From assembly GCA_035294305.1 (NCBI GenBank), contig DATGLD010000048.1, positions 124,001 through 188,000 on the forward strand: 64,000 bases of DNA, read 5' to 3'. Source of the DNA: DASRBN01 sp035294305. GTDB taxonomy: Bacteria; Chloroflexota; Ktedonobacteria; Ktedonobacterales; Ktedonobacteraceae. The notes beneath the pieces are model-generated. The model did no database searches. It saw nothing but the letters and a program-made list of their open reading frames with translations, and had not been told where the DNA came from. Made by a program: the position numbers and the translations under genes. Of this stretch, positions 1 to 8,837 are shown in pieces (the first letter of the stretch is position 1; every line of letters begins with the position of its first letter).

Positions 1-2032
1 TGGGATGGACTGGTCACCCGATGGCCGCTGGTTGGCTTATGGATTTACCTTTACCGAGCAAAAAACCGCTATCAAACTGTGCAACATAGAAAGCGGCGAA
101 ACACACTTCGCGACGGAACCGGTTCTGGAAGATGTCCGGCCCTCCTTCGATCCCGAGGGGAAATATCTCTACTTCCTGGGCTATCGCATCCTCAATCCGG
201 TCTATGACAGCCTGCAATTCGATCTAGGGTTCCCACGCGGCGTCAAACCTTACGCGATTATGCTGCAAAGCGACCTGCGCTCCCCTTTCATTCCAGAGCC
301 GAAGGCCCCGGATGAGAAAAAGAATGAGAAGAATAACGGCAAGCCAGAAAAATCGTCCACCACGTCACAAGATAATGGAGAATCTAACGATCAGGATGAA
401 TCTGAGGAGAAAGAAAAAGAGGACGGTGAAGAAACGCCGGAAGCCTTGCAAATCGACCTGGATGGAATCACCTCGCGTGTCCTACCTTTCCCGGTAGCAG
501 AAGGACGCTACAGCGCCGTGCGCGGTATCAAGGGCAAGGCTTTATTCCTGTCATTTCCTATTACTGGAACTCTTCACCAGCCTACGGACGACCCTGAGCC
601 TAAAGGGCATATCGAGTATTACGACTTAGCAACCCACAAAGTCGAGTATCTCACGGGAGAAGTGAGCGACTTTAATCTTTCGCGCGATCGCAAGACGATG
701 ATTTACAGGGCACATCATCGTTTGCGCGCACTCAAAGCGGGCGAAAAACCCCCAAAAGGGGACAAGAAGGAGCCAGGCCGCGAAAGTGGCTGGATTGATC
801 TGCATCGCGTGAAAGTCTCGGTACAACCAGCGGCAGAGTGGAATCAAATGTTTGCCGAGGCATGGCGGCTGCAGCGCGAGCAATTCTGGACGGAGGATAT
901 GTCAGGCATCGACTGGAACGCGGTCTACAAACAATATGCCCCTCTTCTGGAGCGGGTCAGTTCGCGTGCGGAACTTTCTGATCTCTTCTGGGAAGTGCAG
1001 GGAGAACTGGGAACTTCTCATGCCTATGAATTTGGGGGCGAATACCGGCGCGGCCCTTATTACCGGCAGGGGTTCCTGGGTGTCGATTGGAGTTACGATG
1101 CTCAGAGCGCGCGCTATCGTATCGCGCATATCGTCAAGGGTGATCCCGCGAATGAGCTCGAAACTTCGCCTCTGACGGGGCCGGGATTGAATGTCAACGA
1201 AGGGGATGCAATTCTTGCTATTAACGGCCAGCGTGTCGGGCCGAATCGCAGCCCACAGGAACTGCTGGTCAACCAGGCCAAGAATGAGGTACAGTTGATC
1301 ATCGAAGAGGCAACAACTAAAGAAACGCGGGTGATTACGGTGAAAGCCCTGGAGAGAGAATGGGATGCGCGCTATCGCGAGTGGGTAGAACGCAACCGCC
1401 GCATCGTACACGAGGCATCGCAGGAACGTGTCGGTTACATCCATATTCCTGATATGGGAGCGAACGGCTATGCCGAATTTCACCGCAGCTACCTGGCGGA
1501 ATTCGATTATCCCGCGCTGCTCATAGATGTACGCTGGAATGGCGGCGGCAATGTTTCGGGGCTACTGCTTGAGAAATTGGCGCGACGGCGCGTCGCCTAT
1601 TCATTCCGGCGCTGGGGACAGCCAACGGGCTATCCCTACGAGTCACCACGGGGGCCTATGGTTGCGCTCACTAATGAACACGCGGGTTCAGATGGCGATA
1701 TCTTCAGCCACAGCTTCAAGCTGATGGGCCTGGGACCGCTGATCGGTATGCGCACCTGGGGCGGCGTCATCGGCATTAGCGCGCGTCATAGATTGGTCGA
1801 TGGTACTGTGACCACGCAGCCGGAATTCGCCTTCTGGTTTAAGGACGTAGGCTGGCGCGTAGAAAACTACGGTACCGATCCCGACATCGAGGTCGATATC
1901 GCGCCGCAAGACTATGCCAGGGGCCTCGATCCACAGTTGGAACGCGCGATTGCGGAGGCGCTGAAACGCATCGAAGAGGTGCCAGTTCTGGAACCGAAGC
2001 CCGAGGAGAAGCCGAGGAAAGCAAAAAGATAA
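1..2032 (+). CDS. Tricorn-like protease, 5'-truncated by window edge
   Basis: The reading frame is open to the left edge, so the N-terminus lies outside; 675 residues remain from the first visible ATG at 5. Tricorn proteases are cytosolic serine peptidases that trim oligopeptides released by larger proteases. Visible in order: the end of the beta-propeller (WSPDGRWLAYG), a highly charged Lys/Glu/Asp/Ser linker at about residues 98-150, more propeller, a core domain with the tricorn motif GTSHAYEF (catalytic His339 in this numbering), a PDZ domain (about 350-440), and a second core with AGSDGD carrying the nucleophile Ser562. The tail is Lys/Glu rich. The acidic linker is longer than I expect for the family. 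It ends 8 nt from the convergent amidohydrolase gene, with no obvious terminator between. Confidence 0.9.
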   Translation, partial: GMDWSPDGRWLAYGFTFTEQKTAIKLCNIESGETHFATEPVLEDVRPSFDPEGKYLYFLGYRILNPVYDSLQFDLGFPRGVKPYAIMLQSDLRSPFIPEPKAPDEKKNEKNNGKPEKSSTTSQDNGESNDQDESEEKEKEDGEETPEALQIDLDGITSRVLPFPVAEGRYSAVRGIKGKALFLSFPITGTLHQPTDDPEPKGHIEYYDLATHKVEYLTGEVSDFNLSRDRKTMIYRAHHRLRALKAGEKPPKGDKKEPGRESGWIDLHRVKVSVQPAAEWNQMFAEAWRLQREQFWTEDMSGIDWNAVYKQYAPLLERVSSRAELSDLFWEVQGELGTSHAYEFGGEYRRGPYYRQGFLGVDWSYDAQSARYRIAHIVKGDPANELETSPLTGPGLNVNEGDAILAINGQRVGPNRSPQELLVNQAKNEVQLIIEEATTKETRVITVKALEREWDARYREWVERNRRIVHEASQERVGYIHIPDMGANGYAEFHRSYLAEFDYPALLIDVRWNGGGNVSGLLLEKLARRRVAYSFRRWGQPTGYPYESPRGPMVALTNEHAGSDGDIFSHSFKLMGLGPLIGMRTWGGVIGISARHRLVDGTVTTQPEFAFWFKDVGWRVENYGTDPDIEVDIAPQDYARGLDPQLERAIAEALKRIEEVPVLEPKPEEKPRKAKR

Positions 2033-2040
2033 GGATTTTT

Positions 2041-3342
2041 CTATCCAATCTTCACGCTGTTCCCCTGCACCCATACCTGTTTAATAACATCTGCTGCCGC
2101 GCCGAAGAATAGCACGTCCAGCAAATCTTCAGGGGTCCAGCCTGCCAGTGATGGATGTTTCAGATTTATAGCGATAAAATCGGCGGACATACCAGGAGCA
2201 ATTGTCCCTGCCGTTAAGCCAAGGGACGTTGCTCCACTTTGCGTGCCATACGTGAGCAAAAGCGGGCCAGGAGAGGTCATTTCGCCGGAAACCAGGACGC
2301 GTCGACGCTGGTAGCGCATACGAGCGGTATACTCAGCCCAGCGCAATTCCTCGATGGGATCGAGGCGCGTATTGCTATCCGAGCCAATCGCCAGCGGAAT
2401 CTGCGCGGCGAGCAGTTCGGCATAGGGTGCAATACCATCGCCTAAATCGCCCTCGGTGGTTGGACAGACACATACCGTACAACCATACCGCGCAAGCAGT
2501 TCAATCTCTGTGGCATTGGCATGGGTGGCATGAACAATTGTCGTCAGCGAATCCAACGCTCCGAAACGCTCCAATAGTTCTATGGGGGTACAGCCATATG
2601 CGGCCTGGCATTGCTCGATCTCGGCCACCTGCTCGTCGGCATGAATATGCACAGGCAGGTGATAGCTACGGCAGTACTCGACGATGGAGCGAAACCAGGA
2701 TGCGGGTACAGCACGCACGGAATGCGGCGCGATACCAATAGGAATGCCTGTGACACGCAAAGCCTCAACGCGCTCAAGAAAAGCTTCAACCGAGGCATCG
2801 CAGAAACGGCGCTGACTCTCCTCTGGCGGCTGGTTAAAGCCGCTCTGGGCATAGGCCGTCATGAGCAATACGACGCGAATCCTGGCATCATGCCCGGCTT
2901 GCAGAATGGCCTCCGCCATCGCGTTCGGATTCGCATAGGGCCACCCACCGGGTTGGTGATGAACGTAGTGAAATTCACCAACGCTGGTATAGCCCGCAGC
3001 CAGCATCTCACGGTAGGTACTCAGAGCCTGCGAATAGAGCAGATCGGGGTTCAGGCGCTGCGCCTGCGCATACATGGCATGCCGCCATGTCCAGAAGGTA
3101 TCCTGCCGCGAAAGGGGGCGGTGGGTATGACCTCGCAAAGCGCGCTGGAAAACATGGCTGTGTGCGTTCACGAAACCTGGCAGGAGGGCGATGGCCGGAA
3201 GCATTTCAATTTCTGAGGAATCAAGAAACGACTCCGGCGCATTTTTCACATCCACGATGAACCCTTCATCAGAGATAGAGATAATCATACCAGCCTGCAA
3301 CCCCTGAGGTGTATAGATATATTCCGGGACAAGATATTTCAT
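2041..3342 (-). CDS. hutF: HutF-like formimidoylglutamate deiminase / amidohydrolase
   Basis: 433 residues of the metal-dependent amidohydrolase superfamily. Motifs seen: NAHSHVFQRA with metal ligands His61 and His63, FWTWR, TSVGEFHYVHH, GIAPHSVRAV, VHIHADEQ, HATHA and GSDSNTRLDP with the metal-binding Asp. FWTWR plus EFHYVHH and APHS are characteristic of formimidoyl-glutamate deiminase (histidine degradation, N-formimidoyl-L-glutamate to N-formyl-L-glutamate plus ammonia). No other hut gene is nearby, so the substrate is inferred. The start at 3342 has GAGGG six bases upstream. It begins 17 nt after the stop of the TPR-CHAT gene on the same strand and is probably cotranscribed with it, an unexpected pairing. 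Confidence 0.85.
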   Translation of the reverse strand: MKYLVPEYIYTPQGLQAGMIISISDEGFIVDVKNAPESFLDSSEIEMLPAIALLPGFVNAHSHVFQRALRGHTHRPLSRQDTFWTWRHAMYAQAQRLNPDLLYSQALSTYREMLAAGYTSVGEFHYVHHQPGGWPYANPNAMAEAILQAGHDARIRVVLLMTAYAQSGFNQPPEESQRRFCDASVEAFLERVEALRVTGIPIGIAPHSVRAVPASWFRSIVEYCRSYHLPVHIHADEQVAEIEQCQAAYGCTPIELLERFGALDSLTTIVHATHANATEIELLARYGCTVCVCPTTEGDLGDGIAPYAELLAAQIPLAIGSDSNTRLDPIEELRWAEYTARMRYQRRRVLVSGEMTSPGPLLLTYGTQSGATSLGLTAGTIAPGMSADFIAINLKHPSLAGWTPEDLLDVLFFGAAADVIKQVWVQGNSVKIG

Positions 3343-3359
3343 AAATATCCCTCGTTCCT

Positions 3360-6311
3360 TTATAACTTCCCAGGATCGCCTATTAGATGGAATGCGGCCC
3401 AGAAGTAGGGATGCACGCGATAAGGATGAATGGAGGTACGAGCGCGCGCCAGAAATGCGCGTTGGGCACCGGCGAGGGCAGCCACCTTACTATAATCGCT
3501 GAGCAGGGCCTGGTAAAACATCTCCATCAGTTCCGCGCTGCTGGCATCGTCAACCTTCCAGAGCGTTGGCAGCAGAGAGGCTGCGCCGGAGTACAGGAAG
3601 CCTCGCCCCAGGCCAATTACCTCGTCTACTCCGCCGATGATGGCGCGTCCCGTTTCGCAGGCACTTAATGTCACCAGCGAACACGAAGAAAGGTCAAGGT
3701 TGAACACCTCAATGGTGCTGAGCTGGCGATCCGCCAGCTTGATGTGCGAAAAGTTCGGAGCGTCGAGGCGGAACAGGCCATGAGCGGCGATATGCACAAT
3801 GGGACTGCGCGCTCCTTTCTGCTGCAAGATCGTGGTAGTCGCTGCTTCATTGAGCATACAAGGAGCTCCCAATCGTTGCGCCACTGCCTCAGCTTCCCGC
3901 ACCGCGAAGGCCAGACGACCGCCATCGCTTATCCCCATTACCAGCGATTCTGGCAGGTTTACGCCTTTTGCCGCAATGCGCTGCCCGCGCTGGCGGCAGA
4001 TATCGAGCAACGCGGCAGCAGGCAGATAGGAAACGTTGAGGCGCTCCACCACAAATTGCACACCATCAAACAAACAATGGAAAGGCAGGTAATGCAGCAT
4101 GCCATATGGAATGATCGTCAGATGTTCGTGCCTTTCAAGCGCATGAGAAACAGGTTTGAGCAGGAGATCGTAAAGCCGCTGCAACAAACCAAGACTATTT
4201 TCTTGCAGGCCCGCAAAGGCCAGAGAGCGATCTTGCGCGCCGCTCACCTGCGCTGCCAGTTCCAGGTTGACACGCCAGAGCGAGAGCAGGCGCTCCAGTT
4301 TGGGAACGGCTCCGGCAACGGCCTGTACATCGATACCACCGCGAGTAAGTTGGAAAATATACAGGTCTTGCTCGGTCAGATAATACTCCAGTATGATTGT
4401 CGAGGGCTCAAGTTTTGGCCAGAGCGATGTCACGATGCTATCCGTCCATTTCGTGCGCGGACGCGACACCAGGTCTCCGGCCAGGCGCAGTTGCATTTGC
4501 TCCAGCAGGCGCTCAATATAACGTTCGCGCTTCTGCATCTCGCGCCGCGCTTCTCCGGGCTTCATGGCTCGAATGCGCATGATGGCCGTATCACTTAGAT
4601 TCCCTTCTTGTTCTGACTCATAGACGAGCGAGCTATACCAGGCTTGCTCTTCACGCAGCCGCGCCAGGTCTTCGAGGATCGCCTCACCCGCCTTATCGCC
4701 CGCCCGCAAGCGAATGTCTATATTATTGCGCAGGTAATCGCCGAGGACGCGAGATTTGGCCTTTTCGACATAGACAAGCGCTCCATCGATATTTCCGCGT
4801 CTCAGGGCCAGAGTGATCGCGCGCCGGTACACGTCGCCCTTATCCTGTAAGAATGTGCTGCGCTCATCCATGACCAGGTGACTCTGCACATCATCGATCC
4901 CCTGGATGGCGCGATCGTAGTAGCTTGCCGCTGTCTCCAGATCATCATGATATTCGGCAATCTGGCCAAGCAAGTAATAACACAGATATTGCATTTCAAG
5001 CAGTCCCTGGCCTTTCGCAATATCAAGCGCCTGGTCGCAGAGATCTTGGGCCGTCGCAGTATCGCCAAGCGTTGCGGCAATACGAGCCTGGAGTAGGGAA
5101 GCCCACGCCAGCTGGGGCAAGGCCTCCTGGTCCGCGAAAGCATCGGCCACATGGCGAGCCTCGCACAGGCTCGCTTCCAGCTGGCCATCGGCAAAGTAAA
5201 GTTCGGCTTTTTTCAATCGGACAACCGTCGCCAGAGCCATAAAGCCAATCGATTCAAGAATATTGCTCGCCTCCTGCAGCATCTCATCGGCACCGCGCAC
5301 ATCGCCCATTAACATAGCAGCTTCAGCACAATACATGAGCGAGTGAGCAAGATTATGGCGATGCTGGTGCTTCGACGTGCGAAAATACTTAATCGTTTCA
5401 CCGGCAAGCTCGTAGGCCTCCTGCGCGCGATTCAAGCGCAGCAGGCACAGGCAAGTCTGCTGGGCGACTTCGGCGGCCTCTGATAGCATATTGTGCTGTA
5501 GAAAGCTGGCACGGCTGCGATTGAAGAGCAACAAAGCCGGACTATAGTGACCCTGAGCGGCATAAATCTGGGCAATGTTCAATTCTTCTCGTGCTACAGA
5601 GATTTCTTGCCCCCGGTGCCTGGCAAAAGTGGTACGCGCTTGCTCATGCAGCGCTACGGCTTCGCGAAATCTCCCCATCGCCGCAAGTGCAATGGCCTTG
5701 TTGCCGCGTGCGCGCGCGATATGCAGGTCAACACCCTTCTCCTGCCGTGTGTATGTTTCAATAGCGCGGTCGAAGAGACGCAAAGCCTGATCGTATTGAC
5801 CCAACTCGTAGTTGATCACTGCTGCGTTGACATCGATCTGCCCGGCCCGCAGCAACTTCCCATGACGTACAAAGACCTCGCGGGCAGCAGCCGCATCCCG
5901 CAGCGCCTCGGTCGTGCGATTCAAGCGCAAGCAGGAGCTGACACGCCCGATACGAGTTCGGGCCCAGCCCACCTCATCGCCGATTGCGAGAAATTCCTCT
6001 CCGGCAGCATCTAAAAATGGCAGCGCATCATTATCCCGGTCCATACGCCGCAACGCATCACCACGTGTCATCAATCCAAGCGCATGTACATATTTATCGC
6101 GCAGCAGGTCGCCCATGCACAACAGGTAACCAGCCATTATAAACGAGCGCTGCGAATCCTTCACCCACTGGCGGTCTGCCTCGCGCTTAATCAACTCTAC
6201 CAGCATATCAATGGAGGCGCTGTTGTATGCGGGGATCACGGTTTCCAATACACGCCGCCCTTCTTCCTCGTCCATATCAAGAAGAGTGGCAAACAGATCT
6301 TGAGGTGTCAT
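3360..6311 (-). CDS. TPR-CHAT protein (caspase/separase-like peptidase)
   Basis: 983 residues. The N-terminal two thirds (about 60-560) are tetratricopeptide-like helical hairpins with recurring A-x-A and LG-Y-A patterns; a charged helical linker follows (about 560-690). The C-terminal CHAT domain (about 700-983) has the expected catalytic dyad: His844 in HIAAHG and Cys885 in LSACETG, followed by GRGFLYSGAASLLPTLW and FHLIGDPGKL, all family hallmarks. CHAT proteins are clan CD cysteine peptidases; some cleave a specific partner after a sensor domain is triggered. No signal peptide or membrane segment is seen, so it should be cytosolic. Upstream on the same strand are a double zinc-finger protein and a sigma-like factor, suggesting that one of them is the substrate or sensor (inference). 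The TPRs would be the sensing or scaffold part. Confidence 0.93.
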   Translation of the reverse strand: MTPQDLFATLLDMDEEEGRRVLETVIPAYNSASIDMLVELIKREADRQWVKDSQRSFIMAGYLLCMGDLLRDKYVHALGLMTRGDALRRMDRDNDALPFLDAAGEEFLAIGDEVGWARTRIGRVSSCLRLNRTTEALRDAAAAREVFVRHGKLLRAGQIDVNAAVINYELGQYDQALRLFDRAIETYTRQEKGVDLHIARARGNKAIALAAMGRFREAVALHEQARTTFARHRGQEISVAREELNIAQIYAAQGHYSPALLLFNRSRASFLQHNMLSEAAEVAQQTCLCLLRLNRAQEAYELAGETIKYFRTSKHQHRHNLAHSLMYCAEAAMLMGDVRGADEMLQEASNILESIGFMALATVVRLKKAELYFADGQLEASLCEARHVADAFADQEALPQLAWASLLQARIAATLGDTATAQDLCDQALDIAKGQGLLEMQYLCYYLLGQIAEYHDDLETAASYYDRAIQGIDDVQSHLVMDERSTFLQDKGDVYRRAITLALRRGNIDGALVYVEKAKSRVLGDYLRNNIDIRLRAGDKAGEAILEDLARLREEQAWYSSLVYESEQEGNLSDTAIMRIRAMKPGEARREMQKRERYIERLLEQMQLRLAGDLVSRPRTKWTDSIVTSLWPKLEPSTIILEYYLTEQDLYIFQLTRGGIDVQAVAGAVPKLERLLSLWRVNLELAAQVSGAQDRSLAFAGLQENSLGLLQRLYDLLLKPVSHALERHEHLTIIPYGMLHYLPFHCLFDGVQFVVERLNVSYLPAAALLDICRQRGQRIAAKGVNLPESLVMGISDGGRLAFAVREAEAVAQRLGAPCMLNEAATTTILQQKGARSPIVHIAAHGLFRLDAPNFSHIKLADRQLSTIEVFNLDLSSCSLVTLSACETGRAIIGGVDEVIGLGRGFLYSGAASLLPTLWKVDDASSAELMEMFYQALLSDYSKVAALAGAQRAFLARARTSIHPYRVHPYFWAAFHLIGDPGKL

Positions 6312-6415
6312 GCAAGCAAGGCTTCCACTAATTTCACCAGGACCGTACCTTGTATGTATATGCGTTTCAAAGCATGGGACAGTTCGTGTGAAAGATAACC
6401 TCGGAATTCACAAAT

Positions 6416-6445
6416 CAGCCCCTACAATGGACATTGTAGGGGCTG
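6416..6445 (-). terminator. 13-bp perfect hairpin between zinc-finger and CHAT genes
   Basis: CAGCCCCTACAAT (6416-6428) is exactly complementary to ATTGTAGGGGCTG (6433-6445) across a GGAC loop. In the minus transcript the stem is followed by ATTTGTG, only moderately U-rich, so it could be a leaky terminator that lowers CHAT expression, a processing site, or a small palindromic repeat. Confidence 0.5.
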
Positions 6446-6470
6446 GCGGCACAATAGTCAACTCTCTGTA

Positions 6471-7280
6471 TTAATCCTGTAGAGTAACCGGAAGGTGTTC
6501 GATCACAATCGTACTTTCTGGAAACTGCAACTCCAACGTATAGGTTGCGGGAGCAATCGAGGAGAAGACAAAATTGCCCAGTTCATCGATATTCTGCGAG
6601 TATACAGTATCAGATTGTAACGAAAGAAGGACCGGAACGCCCTGCAGCCCTTCCAGCGCGGCTCCCTTGCGCGTGACGAATCCTATCAATTGTAAGTCTT
6701 CCTTGCGGCCGGTAGCTTGCTCAACCTGGATGGAAATACTCACATCCTCGGCAGTATAACGACGCGGCCAGGCAGAGGGTTGAGCTACATTGCGCTGGTA
6801 CGCAAAACGTGGCTGCGGTGGCAACAGGGTTGCTTTGATACGCCGCACTCGCTCGCGCGAACGGTCAACCAGACGATCCAGCACATTTGTGACTTCTCGG
6901 GCAGCCGGGCGATGATGATTGAGGGAGGAAGGACGAACAGGCACACGCTCAACGAGCATTGGATCATCGGTAAGAAATTCGGTAAGGGTGGCTACTTCCG
7001 CGGCGCAAAGCACGCACTGGCTGAGATGAAGTCTAACAGCCATCGCGTGTTCCTTGTCGAGCAGCCCTAACTGGTACTCGCCCAGCGTAAGATTCGGTGG
7101 GCAATCCCACCGGTAGAGTTTATTGACAAGCGTACGTTCTATTCTGCGATACTCTGCTAGCTGCGCCGAACAGTGTTGGCAATGTCCAAGATGCTGCACA
7201 ACGGCCGGCCGTACTCTCTCCCCCGCCAGATATGCCAGCAGTTCTTCATCGCGAATGGTTCCAGGTTCACTACACTCCAT
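6471..7280 (-). CDS. Soluble double zinc-finger protein with C-terminal beta-sandwich
   Basis: 269 residues. Two anti-sigma-type zinc-binding motifs of H-x3-C-x2-C form are visible: HLGHCQHC near residue 30 and HLSQCVLC near residue 85. A basic linker with many Arg (about 120-160) follows, then a C-terminal module (about 185-265) with the pattern of a carboxypeptidase-regulatory-like beta-sandwich (GLQGVPVLLS, DELGNFVFSSIAPATYTLEL). There is no transmembrane helix, unlike most anti-sigma factors of this type. The start has AAGGA 8 bases upstream. Located between a sigma-like gene and the TPR-CHAT gene; likely an anti-sigma or adaptor protein and a candidate CHAT substrate (inference). Confidence 0.75.
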   Translation of the reverse strand: MECSEPGTIRDEELLAYLAGERVRPAVVQHLGHCQHCSAQLAEYRRIERTLVNKLYRWDCPPNLTLGEYQLGLLDKEHAMAVRLHLSQCVLCAAEVATLTEFLTDDPMLVERVPVRPSSLNHHRPAAREVTNVLDRLVDRSRERVRRIKATLLPPQPRFAYQRNVAQPSAWPRRYTAEDVSISIQVEQATGRKEDLQLIGFVTRKGAALEGLQGVPVLLSLQSDTVYSQNIDELGNFVFSSIAPATYTLELQFPESTIVIEHLPVTLQD

Positions 7281-7529
7281 GAGCGTTTCCTTTTAATACA
7301 GGATTGTGATCAAATGGCCACAGCCCACTTAGCGAAGTGGCCAGACCATCCCCACCGGGCATGACATGCGCACAATACAGAGACTTCTCCCCTTGCCCCC
7401 GTAAACTGCGCACCTCTCGGCAGGCTTCTTTTGTCCTTTTCAACAGAATAAACGAACACATTTGCTATTTTAGTATCTGCGCCTGGGCGCATTTGAAAGC
7501 ACAGCAAATATTGTACGACCACCTGATCG
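7281..7529 (-). promoter_or_regulatory. 249-nt gap/leader upstream of zinc-finger gene
   Basis: Contains a CCACTT-AGCG-AAGTGG hairpin (7325-7340) and a short TGCGCC/GGCGCA dyad near 7486-7499 (minus sense), followed by TACTAA-like sequence. A separate promoter for the zinc-finger and CHAT genes is possible, but no consensus -35/-10 pair convinces me. Confidence 0.25.
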
Positions 7530-8294
7530 TTACAGGTGTTGATGTTTAAATAACGTTTGTAGACGACGATTCCGTCTCAGTCGCTCTAACACGTTGCGTT
7601 TGATACGATAGACATCCTCTACCGTCGGGAACAGGCGATGGTGCTGGTTGCTGATCTCGCTGGGCTTCATGCCATGAACATAGGCGAGATAGATTAGCAC
7701 GCGCTCTTCTTCCCCATTGAGTTCTTCTTGAATAACCTGCCACAACCCCTGCGCTGAGATATTGGAAACGACATCATCGGCGGGATCTTCTGAAGCCGGT
7801 TCATTCTCGATCAATTCCAACGTTTCTTCATACTGCCGCGACTGCCGCGAGCGTACCTCGTCGGCAATGACACTATGCACGCACATTTTTAAATATTTCA
7901 AAATTGCTGCCAGCGAGTCGAAATTATCCATTTTGGCAGGGGTGAGCGCCTGTGAAAATTTGGCAAAAGCCGCATTCACGAGCGGCCCACTTCCGTCCTG
8001 GCCCAGCAATGGCGCCGCACTCTGGTGCTGATTGACCCAGGTAAGCACTAGAGGCGCATACTGCTGGTAGATGCAAGCCCAGGCATCGTCATCATGACGA
8101 GTAATGGCGCGCCGAAATAACTCTAAGCAATAGCGATCGTTCGATGCGCTTTGCTTGAGAAACTTATTCGTTTCTTCGGAGCAGCAACGAGCCAGTTCGT
8201 TAATTGAGAGTAGCTCCATTTGTGGTGTGCTTTCAGCCTTCCCTGCCCGGCTGATTTCAGAACCGATTGGCTCATAGGAGTTTCGCGGCTCCAT
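7530..8294 (-). CDS. Sigma-70-like (ECF-type) factor
   Basis: About 254 residues from the ATG at 8294, chosen because GGGAG lies 9 bases upstream; the longer reading uses a TTG at 8324 without a ribosome site. A region-2-like part (LELFRRAITRHDDDAWACIYQQYAPLV) is split from region 4 (EERVLIYLAYVHGMKPSEI then a basic recognition helix with RIKRNVLERLRRN). The spacing and sequence are atypical of canonical ECF factors, and the N-terminal 60 residues are extra. It directs RNA polymerase to a regulon, which cannot be told from sequence. It heads the cluster sigma - zinc finger - TPR-CHAT - amidohydrolase. Confidence 0.75.
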   Translation of the reverse strand: MEPRNSYEPIGSEISRAGKAESTPQMELLSINELARCCSEETNKFLKQSASNDRYCLELFRRAITRHDDDAWACIYQQYAPLVLTWVNQHQSAAPLLGQDGSGPLVNAAFAKFSQALTPAKMDNFDSLAAILKYLKMCVHSVIADEVRSRQSRQYEETLELIENEPASEDPADDVVSNISAQGLWQVIQEELNGEEERVLIYLAYVHGMKPSEISNQHHRLFPTVEDVYRIKRNVLERLRRNRRLQTLFKHQHL

Positions 8295-8345
8295 CGACAA
8301 TAGCTCCCTGCTAACAAAAATCAAGGTAAAACTCGACGCCTAAAA

Positions 8346-8374
8346 AGTATAACACGAGAAACTTCAGCTTACAA
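8346..8374 (-). promoter_or_regulatory. Promoter of the sigma/zinc-finger/CHAT cluster
   Basis: On the minus strand TTGTAA (8374-8369), 17-bp spacer, TATACT (8351-8346), about 50 nt before the chosen sigma start. A good housekeeping-type promoter. Confidence 0.65.
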
Positions 8375-8720
8375 GCATTCACGGCTTGAAGCCAGGGCTA
8401 CGCAAAAGTGACATCTTAGGTGTTCCTGGAGGGACAGCGGCTGGTCCCTGTCCCCCATCCCATTTCCCGATTCGTTCGTCGAAATCCAACAGGAAGTCCA
8501 TCTTCTTCTCTCGACTGTTCAATCGCCCCTACTTGAAGCAACCGGGGAGCGCTGCATTTCCCGCCTCGCATCACTCATAGTTCCAACCCCGGCGAAGTGA
8601 GACGCTATCGCTATGTCACGCCCCATCTCAACTTTTCCCTATTATCGCATGAATGTAGCATGAAATGGTACTTTCAAGTATCGAAAAGTACTAATGGGTC
8701 TGAGCGGTCAGCAATTGATC
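8375..8720. other. Intergenic stretch without recognised gene
   Basis: Between the divergent sigma and Rieske genes. It holds a GGGACAG...CTGTCCC dyad (about 8432-8456) and otherwise nothing I can assign; the short open frames here lack ribosome sites and family resemblance. Confidence 0.4.
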
Positions 8721-8756
8721 AACCCCTGGAAGATTCCGGGGTTCCTGTCGTATAAT
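8721..8756 (+). promoter_or_regulatory. Rieske gene promoter with operator-like dyad
   Basis: TATAAT at 8751-8756 has no good -35. Instead an imperfect dyad, AACCCC-T-GGAA / TTCC-GGGGTT (8721-8743), covers the -35 position, as expected for an activator- or repressor-controlled promoter. Transcription would begin near 8763. Confidence 0.5.
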
Positions 8757-8837
8757 GCCATCTAAGATGGACCCCCACTCCATCGTAACCGCCGAAAACC
8801 ATATCAATGGACGATAGCCACATGCGAGGTGCATTAC

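Noticed and set aside
902..1483. 193-codon minus-strand frame inside the tricorn gene
   Set aside because: A shadow of the tricorn coding frame with no motif or ribosome site.
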